A DNA stretch of 64,000 nucleotides. Origin: Trebonia sp963836195. Its GTDB lineage: Bacteria > Actinomycetota > Actinomycetes > Streptosporangiales > Streptosporangiaceae. Where the stretch lies: the NCBI GenBank assembly GCA_963836195.1, contig CAWIIX010000018.1, positions 62,001 through 126,000 on the forward strand. Direction: 5' to 3'. The notes beneath the pieces are model-generated. The model searched no databases. It had not been told where the DNA came from and worked only from the letters and a program-made list of their open reading frames with translations. The translations under genes and the position numbers were made by a program. Numbering within the stretch: the first letter of the stretch is position 1; every line of letters starts with the position of its first letter. Positions 1 through 7,465 of this stretch are shown one piece after another.

Positions 1-1487
1 GCCCCCAAGCCGGCGCCCCCAAGCCGGCGCCTCCCAAGTCGGCGCCGGCCGCGGCGCAAACGGAGACCGCAACCGCGACCAAGGCCGCCCGCCGCCGCGC
101 CTGGCGCGCCCGCTGGCTCGAAGTGACCGTCGTCGCCGCCGCCATCGCCGTCGCGGCCGTGTGCCTGGCCGGCGCCTGGCCCGCCCCGCTCGAGCTGGCA
201 CCCCTGCTCGCCGTGCCGCCCGCCCTGGCCGGCGTCGGCGCGACGAGGATCTGGCGACCGCTCGCCTACGGCGCCGCCGCCCTCGTCGCCGGCGTCGTCG
301 TCGACGCGCTGCTCAAAGGCGGCATCACCATCACCACCGGCAGCCACCAACTCGCGCTGGCGGCCATCGGCGCCACCGCCGTCGTCACCATCCTCAGCCT
401 GGTCGGCACCAGGGTCGGGGCCGAGCACAAGACAACCCAGCAGGCTCAGCAGGCGCTCCAGATCGTCAACGTCACCAGTGTCGCCGAGGCGGCCCAGCGG
501 GCCGTGCTCAGGCAGCTCCCGGACACGGTCGGCCCGCTGACCATCGGCGTCGTCTACCTCGCGGCCGCGGCCGAGGCCCGGGTGGGCGGCGACCTGTACG
601 AGGTCGTCGCCACCAGCGAGCATGGCATCCGGATGATCATCGGCGACGTCCGCGGCAAGGGGCTGGAGGCGGTCGAGGTGGCGGCCGACATCATCGGCCG
701 GTTCCGCGAGCTCGCGCACGGCGTGCACACCCTCGACGAGATCGCCTACCGGCTCGACGCGGGCCTGACCCGACGGTGGGGCAAGCACGAGGAGTTCGTC
801 ACCGCGCTGCTGGCCCAGGTCGACCCGGAACGGGGCCGGCTGACGATCCTCAACGCCGGCCATCCGCCGCCCATCCTGGTCTCCGCCGCCGGCGAGGTGA
901 CCGTCCTCGAGGTGCGCGCGCCCGCGCCCCCGCTCGGCCTGATCACGCTCGGCAACGACTCAGGGGCGAAGCAGACCTACCCCTTCGAGCCCAACGACCA
1001 GCTGCTCCTCTACACCGACGGCGTCACCGAGGCCCGCGACGCGAACCGGGAGTTCTACCCGCTCGACGAGCGGGTGGCCGCCCTCGCCCCGCAGGCGCTG
1101 CCGAAGCCGGCCAAGACCCCGAGATCCCCGCGGGCGGCGGCCAGGCAGCTCGCCCACGCCGGCCCGACCCTGCTCGACCTGGTCCGCGACGACCTGCTGA
1201 GGCACGTCGGCTCGCCGCCGCACGACGACGCGGCGATGCTGCTGGTCCGCGCCCCGGCCGCGTGGCCGGACGGGGGCGCAAGCGCAGGCGCCCGCCGCGC
1301 GACGCGCGGCCGGGCGCCTGCCTTAAAAAACGGAAAGACTACGCCTTCAGCGGCGGGTTCGACGGGTCGAACAGCTCCCGCTCCTTCAGCCACCCGTACA
1401 GCGGCGTGGTCTCCGGGTAGTGCCCCCACGCGTGGTCGCCCGACTTGTCGGGCAGCCCGCCGAGCAGCTGCCGCTGCACCGGGTTGA
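1..1487 (+). CDS. SpoIIE-like PP2C serine phosphatase, membrane-bound (5' partial)
   Basis: The frame is open to the left edge, so the true start lies outside; GTG 123 is only the first in-window start. It begins with a Pro/Ala/Lys stretch and an Arg-rich segment, then hydrophobic helices (nt 123-400), then a PP2C/SpoIIE domain with GGDLYEV (near 590), IGDVRGKGLEA (645), NAGHPPPI (850), LLYTDGVTEARD (1005) and terminal HDDAAMLLVR (1220). These Asp residues bind the metals in SpoIIE/RsbU phosphatases, which dephosphorylate anti-sigma antagonists; the substrate here is unknown. The conserved domain ends near 1255. The frame then runs through a hairpin and 149 nt into the convergent PhyH gene, so the natural stop has probably been lost by an indel. 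Confidence 0.8.
   Translation, partial: PQAGAPKPAPPKSAPAAAQTETATATKAARRRAWRARWLEVTVVAAAIAVAAVCLAGAWPAPLELAPLLAVPPALAGVGATRIWRPLAYGAAALVAGVVVDALLKGGITITTGSHQLALAAIGATAVVTILSLVGTRVGAEHKTTQQAQQALQIVNVTSVAEAAQRAVLRQLPDTVGPLTIGVVYLAAAAEARVGGDLYEVVATSEHGIRMIIGDVRGKGLEAVEVAADIIGRFRELAHGVHTLDEIAYRLDAGLTRRWGKHEEFVTALLAQVDPERGRLTILNAGHPPPILVSAAGEVTVLEVRAPAPPLGLITLGNDSGAKQTYPFEPNDQLLLYTDGVTEARDANREFYPLDERVAALAPQALPKPAKTPRSPRAAARQLAHAGPTLLDLVRDDLLRHVGSPPHDDAAMLLVRAPAAWPDGGASAGARRATRGRAPALKNGKTTPSAAGSTGRTAPAPSATRTAAWSPGSAPTRGRPTCRAARRAAAAAPG
1285..1322. terminator. GC-rich hairpin between convergent genes
   Basis: A 10-bp outer stem (CAGGCGCCCG pairing with CGGGCGCCTG) with a GC-rich inner stem lies between the PP2C domain end and the PhyH stop. 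TTAAAAAA follows on the + side. It lacks a T-tract on either strand in the right place, which is common for actinomycete terminators. It sits where both convergent genes should end. Confidence 0.55.
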
Positions 1488-2232
1488 CCGACTCGGCCAG
1501 CGAGGACGGCCAGATGCCGTCGTTCTCGTCCCGCATCGCGACCCAGCGGTAGGTGTAGCCGACGAACATCGCCTTGCGCGTGATCGCCGAGTAGTTGTCA
1601 GAACGCGCGTGCCACAGCCGCCGGTCGAACAGCACCGCGTCACCGGCGTTGGCGGTGACCTCGATCGCGCCGTCCGGGTCGGGCCACTCGACGTCGCGCC
1701 GCGGCGGCCCGGAGATCCAGTTGGTCCGGTGGCTGCCCGGCACGACCTTGAAGTTGCCGCGGCCGGTCTCGGACACGTCCGACAGCCAGAACGCGTACTT
1801 CACCGACAGCCGCGGCCGCGGGTCGGTCTCGATCTCGCGGTTCTGCCGCCCGCCGTCCTGGTGCCACTCGAACCGGAACGGGCGCTTGGAGGGCAGCTGC
1901 GGGTGGACGTCGAGGTGCGAGTGGTACGCGTGCACGTTCCAGCCCAGGATCGACCAGACGTACGGGAACGTCGTCGGGTGGTCGACCAGGCCAAGCGCCT
2001 CCGGGCAGTTGGCGACGGCGCTGAGCTGGTGCATCGACGCGCCCGGCTTGACCCGCCCGTCCGCCTGCTGCTCGGCGTACACACGGTCAAGGGCGCCGCG
2101 GTAGAAGCCGACCTCGTCGGCCGTCAGCGCGCCGGGGATGATCGTGTACCCGTCACGATCGAACTCCGCCAGCTTCTCGGCCAGGACTGGACTCGCTGTG
2201 CTTACTGCCGTGCTTACTGCCGTGAGTGACAT
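1339..2232 (-). CDS. Phytanoyl-CoA dioxygenase (PhyH) family protein
   Basis: 297 aa, full length for the family. The Fe(II)/2-oxoglutarate facial triad is visible as HxD at His124/Asp126 (FEWHQDGG) and distal His208 (LWHARSDN), with Arg219 placed to hold 2-oxoglutarate. PhyH proteins hydroxylate or halogenate small molecules; the substrate cannot be read from sequence. The N-terminus repeats AVSTAVSTAS, coded by a short direct repeat at about 2193-2224, so the start may be a few codons later. The gene is monocistronic, divergent from the glnA2-type gene and convergent with the phosphatase. Confidence 0.85.
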   Translation of the reverse strand: MSLTAVSTAVSTASPVLAEKLAEFDRDGYTIIPGALTADEVGFYRGALDRVYAEQQADGRVKPGASMHQLSAVANCPEALGLVDHPTTFPYVWSILGWNVHAYHSHLDVHPQLPSKRPFRFEWHQDGGRQNREIETDPRPRLSVKYAFWLSDVSETGRGNFKVVPGSHRTNWISGPPRRDVEWPDPDGAIEVTANAGDAVLFDRRLWHARSDNYSAITRKAMFVGYTYRWVAMRDENDGIWPSSLAESVNPVQRQLLGGLPDKSGDHAWGHYPETTPLYGWLKERELFDPSNPPLKA

Positions 2233-2357
2233 GCCTCACCTGTTCCTCAGTCACGGAAAATGTCCCAGTTTAGTCCCCGAGTGTAGGGGGCTGCCGGCGT
2301 CTCGGGTGCCTCATGTCGCAGCCTGACCGCCCCCCACCCTAGAACGATCACCCGAAC

Positions 2358-2373
2358 GTAACCAAGCGGAAAC
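2358..2373 (+). promoter_or_regulatory. Candidate GlnR half-box upstream of glnA2-type gene
   Basis: GTAAC-n6-GAAAC matches the first two elements of the streptomycete GlnR consensus (gTnAc-n6-GaAAc). It starts about 110 nt before the chosen start codon. Only one a/b pair is present, so it is weaker than the three-element site before glnA1. Control by GlnR is an inference. Confidence 0.45.
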
Positions 2374-2468
2374 GCGGAGCGGGCGCAAGTGCTGCTACCG
2401 TGACCGGACCGCCGGCCGAACAACCGCGCAGTGTGAACCAACCGCGAGAAGCGTTTAAGGTGATAGCC

Positions 2469-3829
2469 GTGGACAGGCAGGAAGAATTCGTGCTGCGCAC
2501 GCTAGAAGAGCGGGACATTCGCTTCGTCCGGCTCTGGTTCACCGACGTGCTCGGTGCGCTCAAATCGGTCGCGGTCGCCCCGGCCGAGCTCGAGGGCGCG
2601 TTCGCGGACGGCATCGGCTTCGACGGCTCCGCGATCGAGGGCTTCGCCCGGGTGCACGAGAGCGACATGATCGCCCGGCCCGACCCGTCGACCTTCCAGC
2701 TGCTGCCCTGGCGGGGTGAGTACCCGGGCGTGGCCCGCATGTTCTGCGACATCCTGCTGCCCGACGGCTCCCCGAGCTACGCCGACCCGCGCTGGGTGCT
2801 GAAGCGGAACCTGTCGCGCGCGAGCGAGATGGGCTTCACCTTCTACACCCACCCGGAGATCGAGTTCTTCCTGCTCCGCGACCGGCCCGAGGTCGGCTCG
2901 ATCCCGGTCCCGGTCGACTCCGGCGGCTACTACGACCACATCCCGCACAGCATCGCGCACGACTTCCGCCGCACCAGCATCACGATGCTCGAGGCGATGG
3001 GGATCTCGGTCGAGTACAGCCACCACGAGGGCGCCCCCGGCCAGCAGGAGATCGACCTGCGCTACGCCGACGCGCTGACCACCGCCGACAACATCATGAG
3101 CTTCCGCCTGGTCATGAAGGAAGTGGCGATGGAGCAGGGCGTCTGGGCGACGTTCATGCCCAAGCCCTTCACCGAGTACCCCGGCTCCGGCATGCACACC
3201 CACATCTCGCTGTTCGAGGGCGACCAGAACGCCTTCTACGAGGCGGGCGCGGAGTACCAGCTCTCGAAGACCGCCCGCTCGTTCATCGCCGGCCTGCTCA
3301 GGCACGCCCCCGAGATCACCGCCGTCTGCAACCAGTGGGTGAACTCCTACAAGCGCCTCTGGGGCGGCGCCGAGCGCACCGCCGGGCCGGCGGCGAGGCC
3401 CCGGCCTACGTCTGCTGGGGCCACAACAACCGCTCGGCCCTGGTCCGGGTCCCGATGTACAAGCCCCAGAAGGGCAACTCGACCCGGCTCGAATTCCGCT
3501 CGCTCGACGCCGCCTGCAACCCCTACCTGGCCTATTCGGTCATGCTCGCGGCCGGCCTCAAGGGCATCGAGAAGGACTACGAGCTCCCCCCGGGCGCCGA
3601 AGACGACGTGTGGGCCCTCACCAGCTCCGAGCGCCGCGCGATGGGCATCAAGCCCCTCCCGTCCGACCTCAACGAGGCCATCCGGGTCATGGAGTCAAGC
3701 GACCTGGTCGCCGAGACCCTGGGCGAGCACGTCTTCGACTTCTTCCTCCGCAACAAGCGCGAAGAATGGCAGGAATACCGCCGCCAGGTCACCCGCTACG
3801 AACTAGACCGCTACCTCCCCATCCTCTAA
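2469..3829 (+). CDS. glnA2: Type I glutamine synthetase paralogue, GlnA2 type (frameshifted)
   Basis: The product closely follows actinobacterial GlnA2 (VLRTLEERDIRFVRLWFTDVLG; catalytic FDGSAIEGF, NPYLAY). Start GTG 2469 is chosen because homologues begin there and AAGGTGA lies 6 nt upstream; GTG 2400 is in frame but would add 23 residues. One base is missing near 3384 (ERTAG then GGEAPAYVCWGHN), so the C-terminal third is read in another frame up to the stop at 3829. An essential-looking conserved protein makes a sequence error likely. Family members either make glutamine or, as shown for Streptomyces coelicolor GlnA2/GlnA3, gamma-glutamylate polyamines; which applies here is not decided by sequence. 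It lies about 6 kb from glnE, as is common in actinomycetes. Confidence 0.88.
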
Positions 3830-3905
3830 GAAAACCCAAATTCAAACCCATTCTCATCTCGAACGGACCCTGTCTCCGCCCCTGTCGCCCATTACCCCCC
3901 ACGGT
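3829..3905 (+). repeat. Dispersed repeat family A, copy 1
   Basis: Directly after the glnA2 stop. It shows the family A layout: an A-rich arm (AAATTCAAACCC), then the core CTCGAACGGACCCTG and a pyrimidine-rich tail (CTCCGCCCCTGTCGCCC). The same order recurs near 10950, 23980, 42485 and 58885, always on the + strand. Confidence 0.7.
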
Positions 3906-3938
3906 TAATGCGTCCGGCATAACAGCCCTCCATCGTTG

Positions 3939-4115
3939 TCAGATGCAGGTAGCCGCTTCCGGGTCGCCGTCCACGGTGAGCCGGGCGCATGTGACGTGAC
4001 GTTTCGCCGAAGCGAGGAGAGAACTGGCGGTATCAGAATCGGCGGCAACACGTTGCAGGTGGTGGTTGTCGATTAGATGGGTGACTGTCGCTTCGCCCTT
4101 GCCCCATCGAGCCAC
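3939..4115 (-). pseudogene. Truncated HEPN-domain gene, partner of the nucleotidyltransferase
   Basis: The first 58 residues (VARWGKGEATVTHLID..ADSDTASSLLASAKRHV..LTVDGDPEAA) look like the N-terminal half of a HEPN protein, normally about 130-150 aa. A stop after EAATCI ends it where homologues continue with a helix beginning EAAY. GTG 4115 is preceded by AAAGGAG, only 10 nt after the upstream stop, so the two genes were an operon. The break lies near repeat A1. No further HEPN coding is visible downstream in any frame, so a real truncation is favoured over a single indel. Confidence 0.6.
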
Positions 4116-4125
4116 CACAGCTCCT

Positions 4126-4722
4126 TTAGTTGTTAGCCAGGTTGCCCATCGGAATCTCCACCAGTGGTGAAGACCGCAGCTGCCGCGTAAAGCCATCCGT
4201 CGCTGCTTGCCAGTGCGTTCGATCCCTGACGGTCACGTTCACCTCGCGGCCAAGCCGCTGTTCTGCCCGCCGTGCCGCCTCGTACGCATCGTCGCGGTCC
4301 GGTGTCCCCACGAGTAGTACATCCACGTCGTTAGGTGCTGCACCCTGCTCACCACAATACCGTGCTGCCCACGATCCGTAGATGTAAATGTGGTCTACGT
4401 TAATAAGTCCGCCGAACTCATCGCCGATGACGAGCGGCGGGCCGAACGACATCAGCACGAGCTGTGCGAGTGGCCGAAAGTATGGACTGTCGGCATTAGC
4501 TCGTATTAGCTTGCTACGCCCGATCATCCGCGCGCTGACCAGGTCGGCCGATTCAAGACGCCGAAGTTCGTTGCCTACGGTCTGACGCGGGTGGCCGGTC
4601 CGCCGAGCCAAGTCCTCTGCCGTCCACTCTGCCGCAGGATCGGCGTAGATCAGCGCCAAGACCTCCCCCTGCAACCGGGAGCGGAACACGGGCAGCAACG
4701 CGGGCGCGGCTGTATCACTCAC
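4126..4722 (-). CDS. Winged-helix protein fused to MNT-type nucleotidyltransferase
   Basis: 198 aa from GTG 4722 (AAGGAG about 12 nt upstream; the ATG at 4773 is in frame but has no ribosome site). Residues about 10-80 form an ArsR-like winged helix (WTAEDLARRTGHPRQTVGNELRRLE). The rest is a minimal nucleotidyltransferase with GSWAARY and NDVDVLLVG, the nucleotide-binding Gly-Ser and metal-binding Asp pair. Such genes pair with HEPN toxins: MntA-type partners AMPylate them. Here the HEPN gene just downstream is truncated, so this may be an orphan antitoxin or autoregulator. The base composition is less extreme than in neighbouring genes, suggesting transfer. Confidence 0.75.
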   Translation of the reverse strand: MSDTAAPALLPVFRSRLQGEVLALIYADPAAEWTAEDLARRTGHPRQTVGNELRRLESADLVSARMIGRSKLIRANADSPYFRPLAQLVLMSFGPPLVIGDEFGGLINVDHIYIYGSWAARYCGEQGAAPNDVDVLLVGTPDRDDAYEAARRAEQRLGREVNVTVRDRTHWQAATDGFTRQLRSSPLVEIPMGNLANN

Positions 4723-4731
4723 CTTCTTAGT

Positions 4732-4752
4732 ATGCTCCTTAGAATGGAGCAT
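4732..4752. promoter_or_regulatory. Inverted repeat operator candidate before MNT gene
   Basis: ATGCTCC-TTAGAAT-GGAGCAT, a perfect 7-bp inverted repeat with a 7-nt spacer, 10 nt upstream of GTG 4722. It contains the presumed ribosome site on the minus strand. The encoded winged helix makes autoregulation plausible; this is inference. Confidence 0.5.
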
Positions 4753-4964
4753 GTAAACTGAAGATAGGATCATTAAGTCTGACGGGGTCGGTCAAGACGA
4801 GCAAGCAGTCCTAACAGAAGCCGCTGCCCATCAGGTGCTGCACGGCCGTGAGCGCCCTCCCGCCGACGAGCTCCTGGCGGCAGTGCCTCATCATGAACGA
4901 CTACCTGGCACCCCACCGCTGGACAATCGTCGGCGACCATCCTGGTTTCCAGCCCTGAACTGCA

Positions 4965-6101
4965 TTAGCTCGTATACGGGTTGCTGACCGCCATCGGAGT
5001 GCGCGCTTCAGTTAGCGCCCCCTCGGGGAACCGGGGGCCTTCGCGGTAGTAGCGGGCACGGGTGCGGCCGACCGGCTCGAGGATGCCGGCCGCCGCCAGG
5101 TCGCGGAGGTCGCGCTGCGCTTGCTGGAGGTTGAGCCCCTCGGCGTGCTCGTAGCTCAGCCGGCGGACGCGGCCGGTCATGGCCACATCGTGCAGGGCGG
5201 AAACGACGCGCTCGTCCAGTCGCCGGTCGTCGGCGAAGTCCGCCAGCAGTCCCCAGACCTGGCCGGCCCGGTCCACCCGGTTCCGCACGGCCTGGGCCTG
5301 CTCGTGGTACGCCACCAGATTGAAGCGAACCCAGCGCGAGACGCTCTGCTCGGGTTGGTAGGTAGCGCCGCGGCTGGCCAGCTCCCGGTAGTACTCCCAG
5401 GTGTTGCCCGGTCGGCCCAGCCACGCCTCGATGGAAGCGAACTCGGGCGCAAGCGAACCCTCCCGCGCGATCATCAGCGTCTGCAGCGACCTAGACATCC
5501 GCCCGTTCCCGTCGGCCCACGGGTGGATCGACACCAGATGCAAGTGAGCCATCGCCGCCCGCACCAGCGAGTGCGTGTCGCTGGGCGCGTTCAGCCAGTC
5601 GGCCAGCTCCGTCATCAGCGCGGGGACTTCTTCGGCATCGGGCGCGGTGTAAGCGGCGATGGACGGGTCACGAGCGTCCGTCACGTAGACCGGGCCCTTC
5701 CGCCACTGTCCCGCTGGCCTGCCCCGGCTGTGCCGGTGTCCCTGCAGCATCCAGTGCAGCGCGTTCAGCTGCCCTTTCGAGTAGGCGAAGTCCGGCGCGT
5801 CGTGCAGCGTCTGAATGTAAGTCATCATGTGCTGGTAAGCGACCGTCTCGGCCAGGTTCTCCTCCGACACGTCCACGTCGTGCTCGCCCTCCATGAGGTC
5901 GGCGACGTCGACCGTCGATACCCGGAACCCCTCGATCGAGTTGGATGCCGCAATCGCGTCGGCGGTAAGGAACTTCCGCAGCCCTGACGTCCACCTCGCG
6001 GGCATGTCGCGGACCAGGTGCCGCAACGCGCGACGCATGCCATCGATCTCATCGAGCACGCGCACGTCATCGTCGGCCAGAACCGGCGTCGGATACAGCA
6101 T
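4965..6101 (-). CDS. Fic/DOC family protein (putative AMPylase)
   Basis: 378 aa. The core Fic motif HPWADGNGRMSR is at residues 193-204, including the catalytic His193. An N-terminal inhibitory motif SNSIEG (53-58) supplies the Glu that blocks ATP, as in class II Fic proteins. An N-terminal Fic_N-like region and a C-terminal winged-helix region (residues about 300-350) fit the large stand-alone group (COG3177). It would transfer AMP from ATP to a target hydroxyl; the target is unknown. Start ATG 6101 is followed upstream by an unusually AT-rich promoter. It sits beside the MNT gene in an accessory island. Confidence 0.88.
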   Translation of the reverse strand: MLYPTPVLADDDVRVLDEIDGMRRALRHLVRDMPARWTSGLRKFLTADAIAASNSIEGFRVSTVDVADLMEGEHDVDVSEENLAETVAYQHMMTYIQTLHDAPDFAYSKGQLNALHWMLQGHRHSRGRPAGQWRKGPVYVTDARDPSIAAYTAPDAEEVPALMTELADWLNAPSDTHSLVRAAMAHLHLVSIHPWADGNGRMSRSLQTLMIAREGSLAPEFASIEAWLGRPGNTWEYYRELASRGATYQPEQSVSRWVRFNLVAYHEQAQAVRNRVDRAGQVWGLLADFADDRRLDERVVSALHDVAMTGRVRRLSYEHAEGLNLQQAQRDLRDLAAAGILEPVGRTRARYYREGPRFPEGALTEARTPMAVSNPYTS

Positions 6102-6141
6102 GACGCAATAATATAATGATTACGTCATAGAATCATAGCCA
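6101..6141. promoter_or_regulatory. AT-rich promoter/operator of the fic gene
   Basis: TGACG (6101-6105) and CGTCA (6123-6127) form an inverted repeat spanning the start codon and an AT-only core (CAATAATATAATGATTA). This is the most AT-rich stretch in the first 20 kb. Autoregulation by the C-terminal winged helix of the Fic protein is possible but untested. Confidence 0.4.
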
Positions 6142-6557
6142 ACGATGATCGCTCTCGGCCGCCGCTAGACGTCCCAGGCGCAGATCTCGTCACCCGACGC
6201 CTTGCCAAGAGCGCGGGCGGTGGCTCAAGGCGTTGTCATGGTGGCGGGTGCGGGTGGTGGGGCGGGCGTGACGGATGACGGTGAGCCGGCCTCCGCCGGG
6301 GTCGTGATTGTGTGCCGTTGCGGCGCCGCTTTCCGGCCGCAGGCGTTAGCGTGTGCCGCTGGGGGCAGCCGGCGACCCGAAGTGCCCACGATGACGCCTT
6401 TACCCGCCCAGCGTGTGGCACGTGGTGCCGGTGGGGAAGGTGCGCCGTTGCGCGTCCCCGGATCGGGGTCCGACCCAGTGCGGAGCCTGCCGGGCGTCCC
6501 GCCCGGCCCAACGCCGCCACGACACGTGATAACAGCAAGAAAGCAAGCGCCGCCGCC
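6142..6557 (+). repeat. Non-coding 416-nt gap with composite repeat (family B copy 1)
   Basis: No convincing gene. It holds GTGTGCCG.. and CCCACGATGACG segments near 6310-6400 that resemble the 13.25-13.35 kb gap. The family B 15-mer GATAACAGCAAGAA(A/G)G lies at 6528, 16 nt from the stop of the minus-strand lipoprotein gene. Confidence 0.55.
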
Positions 6558-7271
6558 TCAGCCCGGGCTAACCGAGATCGACCCGACGTCGGAGCTGGTA
6601 GTGATCGCGTACGGCGAGCTCGCCGACCGGCGCACCGTGACCGTCGACGTCCCCACGAACGTATGCGTGCTGACCTTGTACGCCACCGCCCCGGGCAGGG
6701 TCAGCGTGATCGGGCCGAGGTTGGTCGACGCGTGCAGCGACCGCGGCGGGGCCGAGCAGGTCGCGATGATCCCGCCCGCGTCGGATTTGAGGCTCACCGA
6801 GGCCGAGCGCAGATCGACCGCGGTGATCAGCCCGGCGCTGGTCTGCACGCTGACCGCGCCCGAGACCGAGGTCAGCGTGATCGCGCCGGTGCCGGCCGAG
6901 ACCCGGACCGCCACCCCCCGCGGCACCTGCACGGTGTAGGAGATCCCGCAGGTGAGCTCGGCCGCGCACGTGTAGGACAGGGTCAGCGTGGTCCCGCTCA
7001 GCGTGTGCGCGGCAACCGGCGGCTTGGTTGAGTACGACGCGTGCTGCGACACCGCCACGGTTGACCGGCTCGCGGCGGTGACGTCGACCGAGCCGCTGCC
7101 GGCGTCGACGACCACAGTCGTCACCCGGCCGCCGACGGTGAACGCGGTCGCGGCCGGGTAGTGGCCGGTCGAGCCGAGCTTCCCCAGCGCGTCGCAGCCA
7201 GCCAGCGACCCGGCTAGCGCGAGAGCCGCGCCCACCGCAAGCAGCGCCGAGGCACGCCGATACCTGGACAT
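6558..7271 (-). CDS. Lipoprotein with DUF4097-type beta-repeat domain
   Basis: 237 aa from ATG 7271 (MSRYRR), giving a short charged start, a hydrophobic helix and lipobox LAGC (Cys26), so a diacylglycerol-anchored protein is expected. The rest is Thr/Val/Ser-rich with repeating beta-strand patterns (GSGSVDVTAASR, GTGAITLTSVSGAVSV, AGGIIATCSA), as in DUF4097/head-GIN proteins that form a beta-helix. The function is unknown. An upstream in-frame codon at 7289 would place extra charged residues before the signal and is less likely. Confidence 0.75.
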   Translation of the reverse strand: MSRYRRASALLAVGAALALAGSLAGCDALGKLGSTGHYPAATAFTVGGRVTTVVVDAGSGSVDVTAASRSTVAVSQHASYSTKPPVAAHTLSGTTLTLSYTCAAELTCGISYTVQVPRGVAVRVSAGTGAITLTSVSGAVSVQTSAGLITAVDLRSASVSLKSDAGGIIATCSAPPRSLHASTNLGPITLTLPGAVAYKVSTHTFVGTSTVTVRRSASSPYAITTSSDVGSISVSPG

Positions 7272-7282
7272 ATCTCGATATG
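7269..7282. promoter_or_regulatory. Perfect palindrome over the lipoprotein start codon
   Basis: CATATC-TC-GATATG covers ATG 7271. It is a two-fold symmetric 14-mer of a size bound by dimeric repressors. No regulator is encoded next to it. Confidence 0.3.
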
Positions 7283-7465
7283 CTGCCACGCATCGGTCAC
7301 GAACGGCACCCGACGCGGCCGAGACGGCCGAGTTTGCCGCCTAGTCATCATGGTGCTGCCACCCGCCAGGCCCTTAGATAGGAACCGTGGGTCACAGGGC
7401 CAAGCGTGTCGGGCCGCCATTCCTGCCTTGTGGCCCACGATCGGCCCGGTGCCTGGCGGCGCGCC

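Noticed and set aside
1420..2229. 269-codon + strand frame
   Set aside because: Shadow of the PhyH gene; Arg/Val-rich composition typical of antisense frames.
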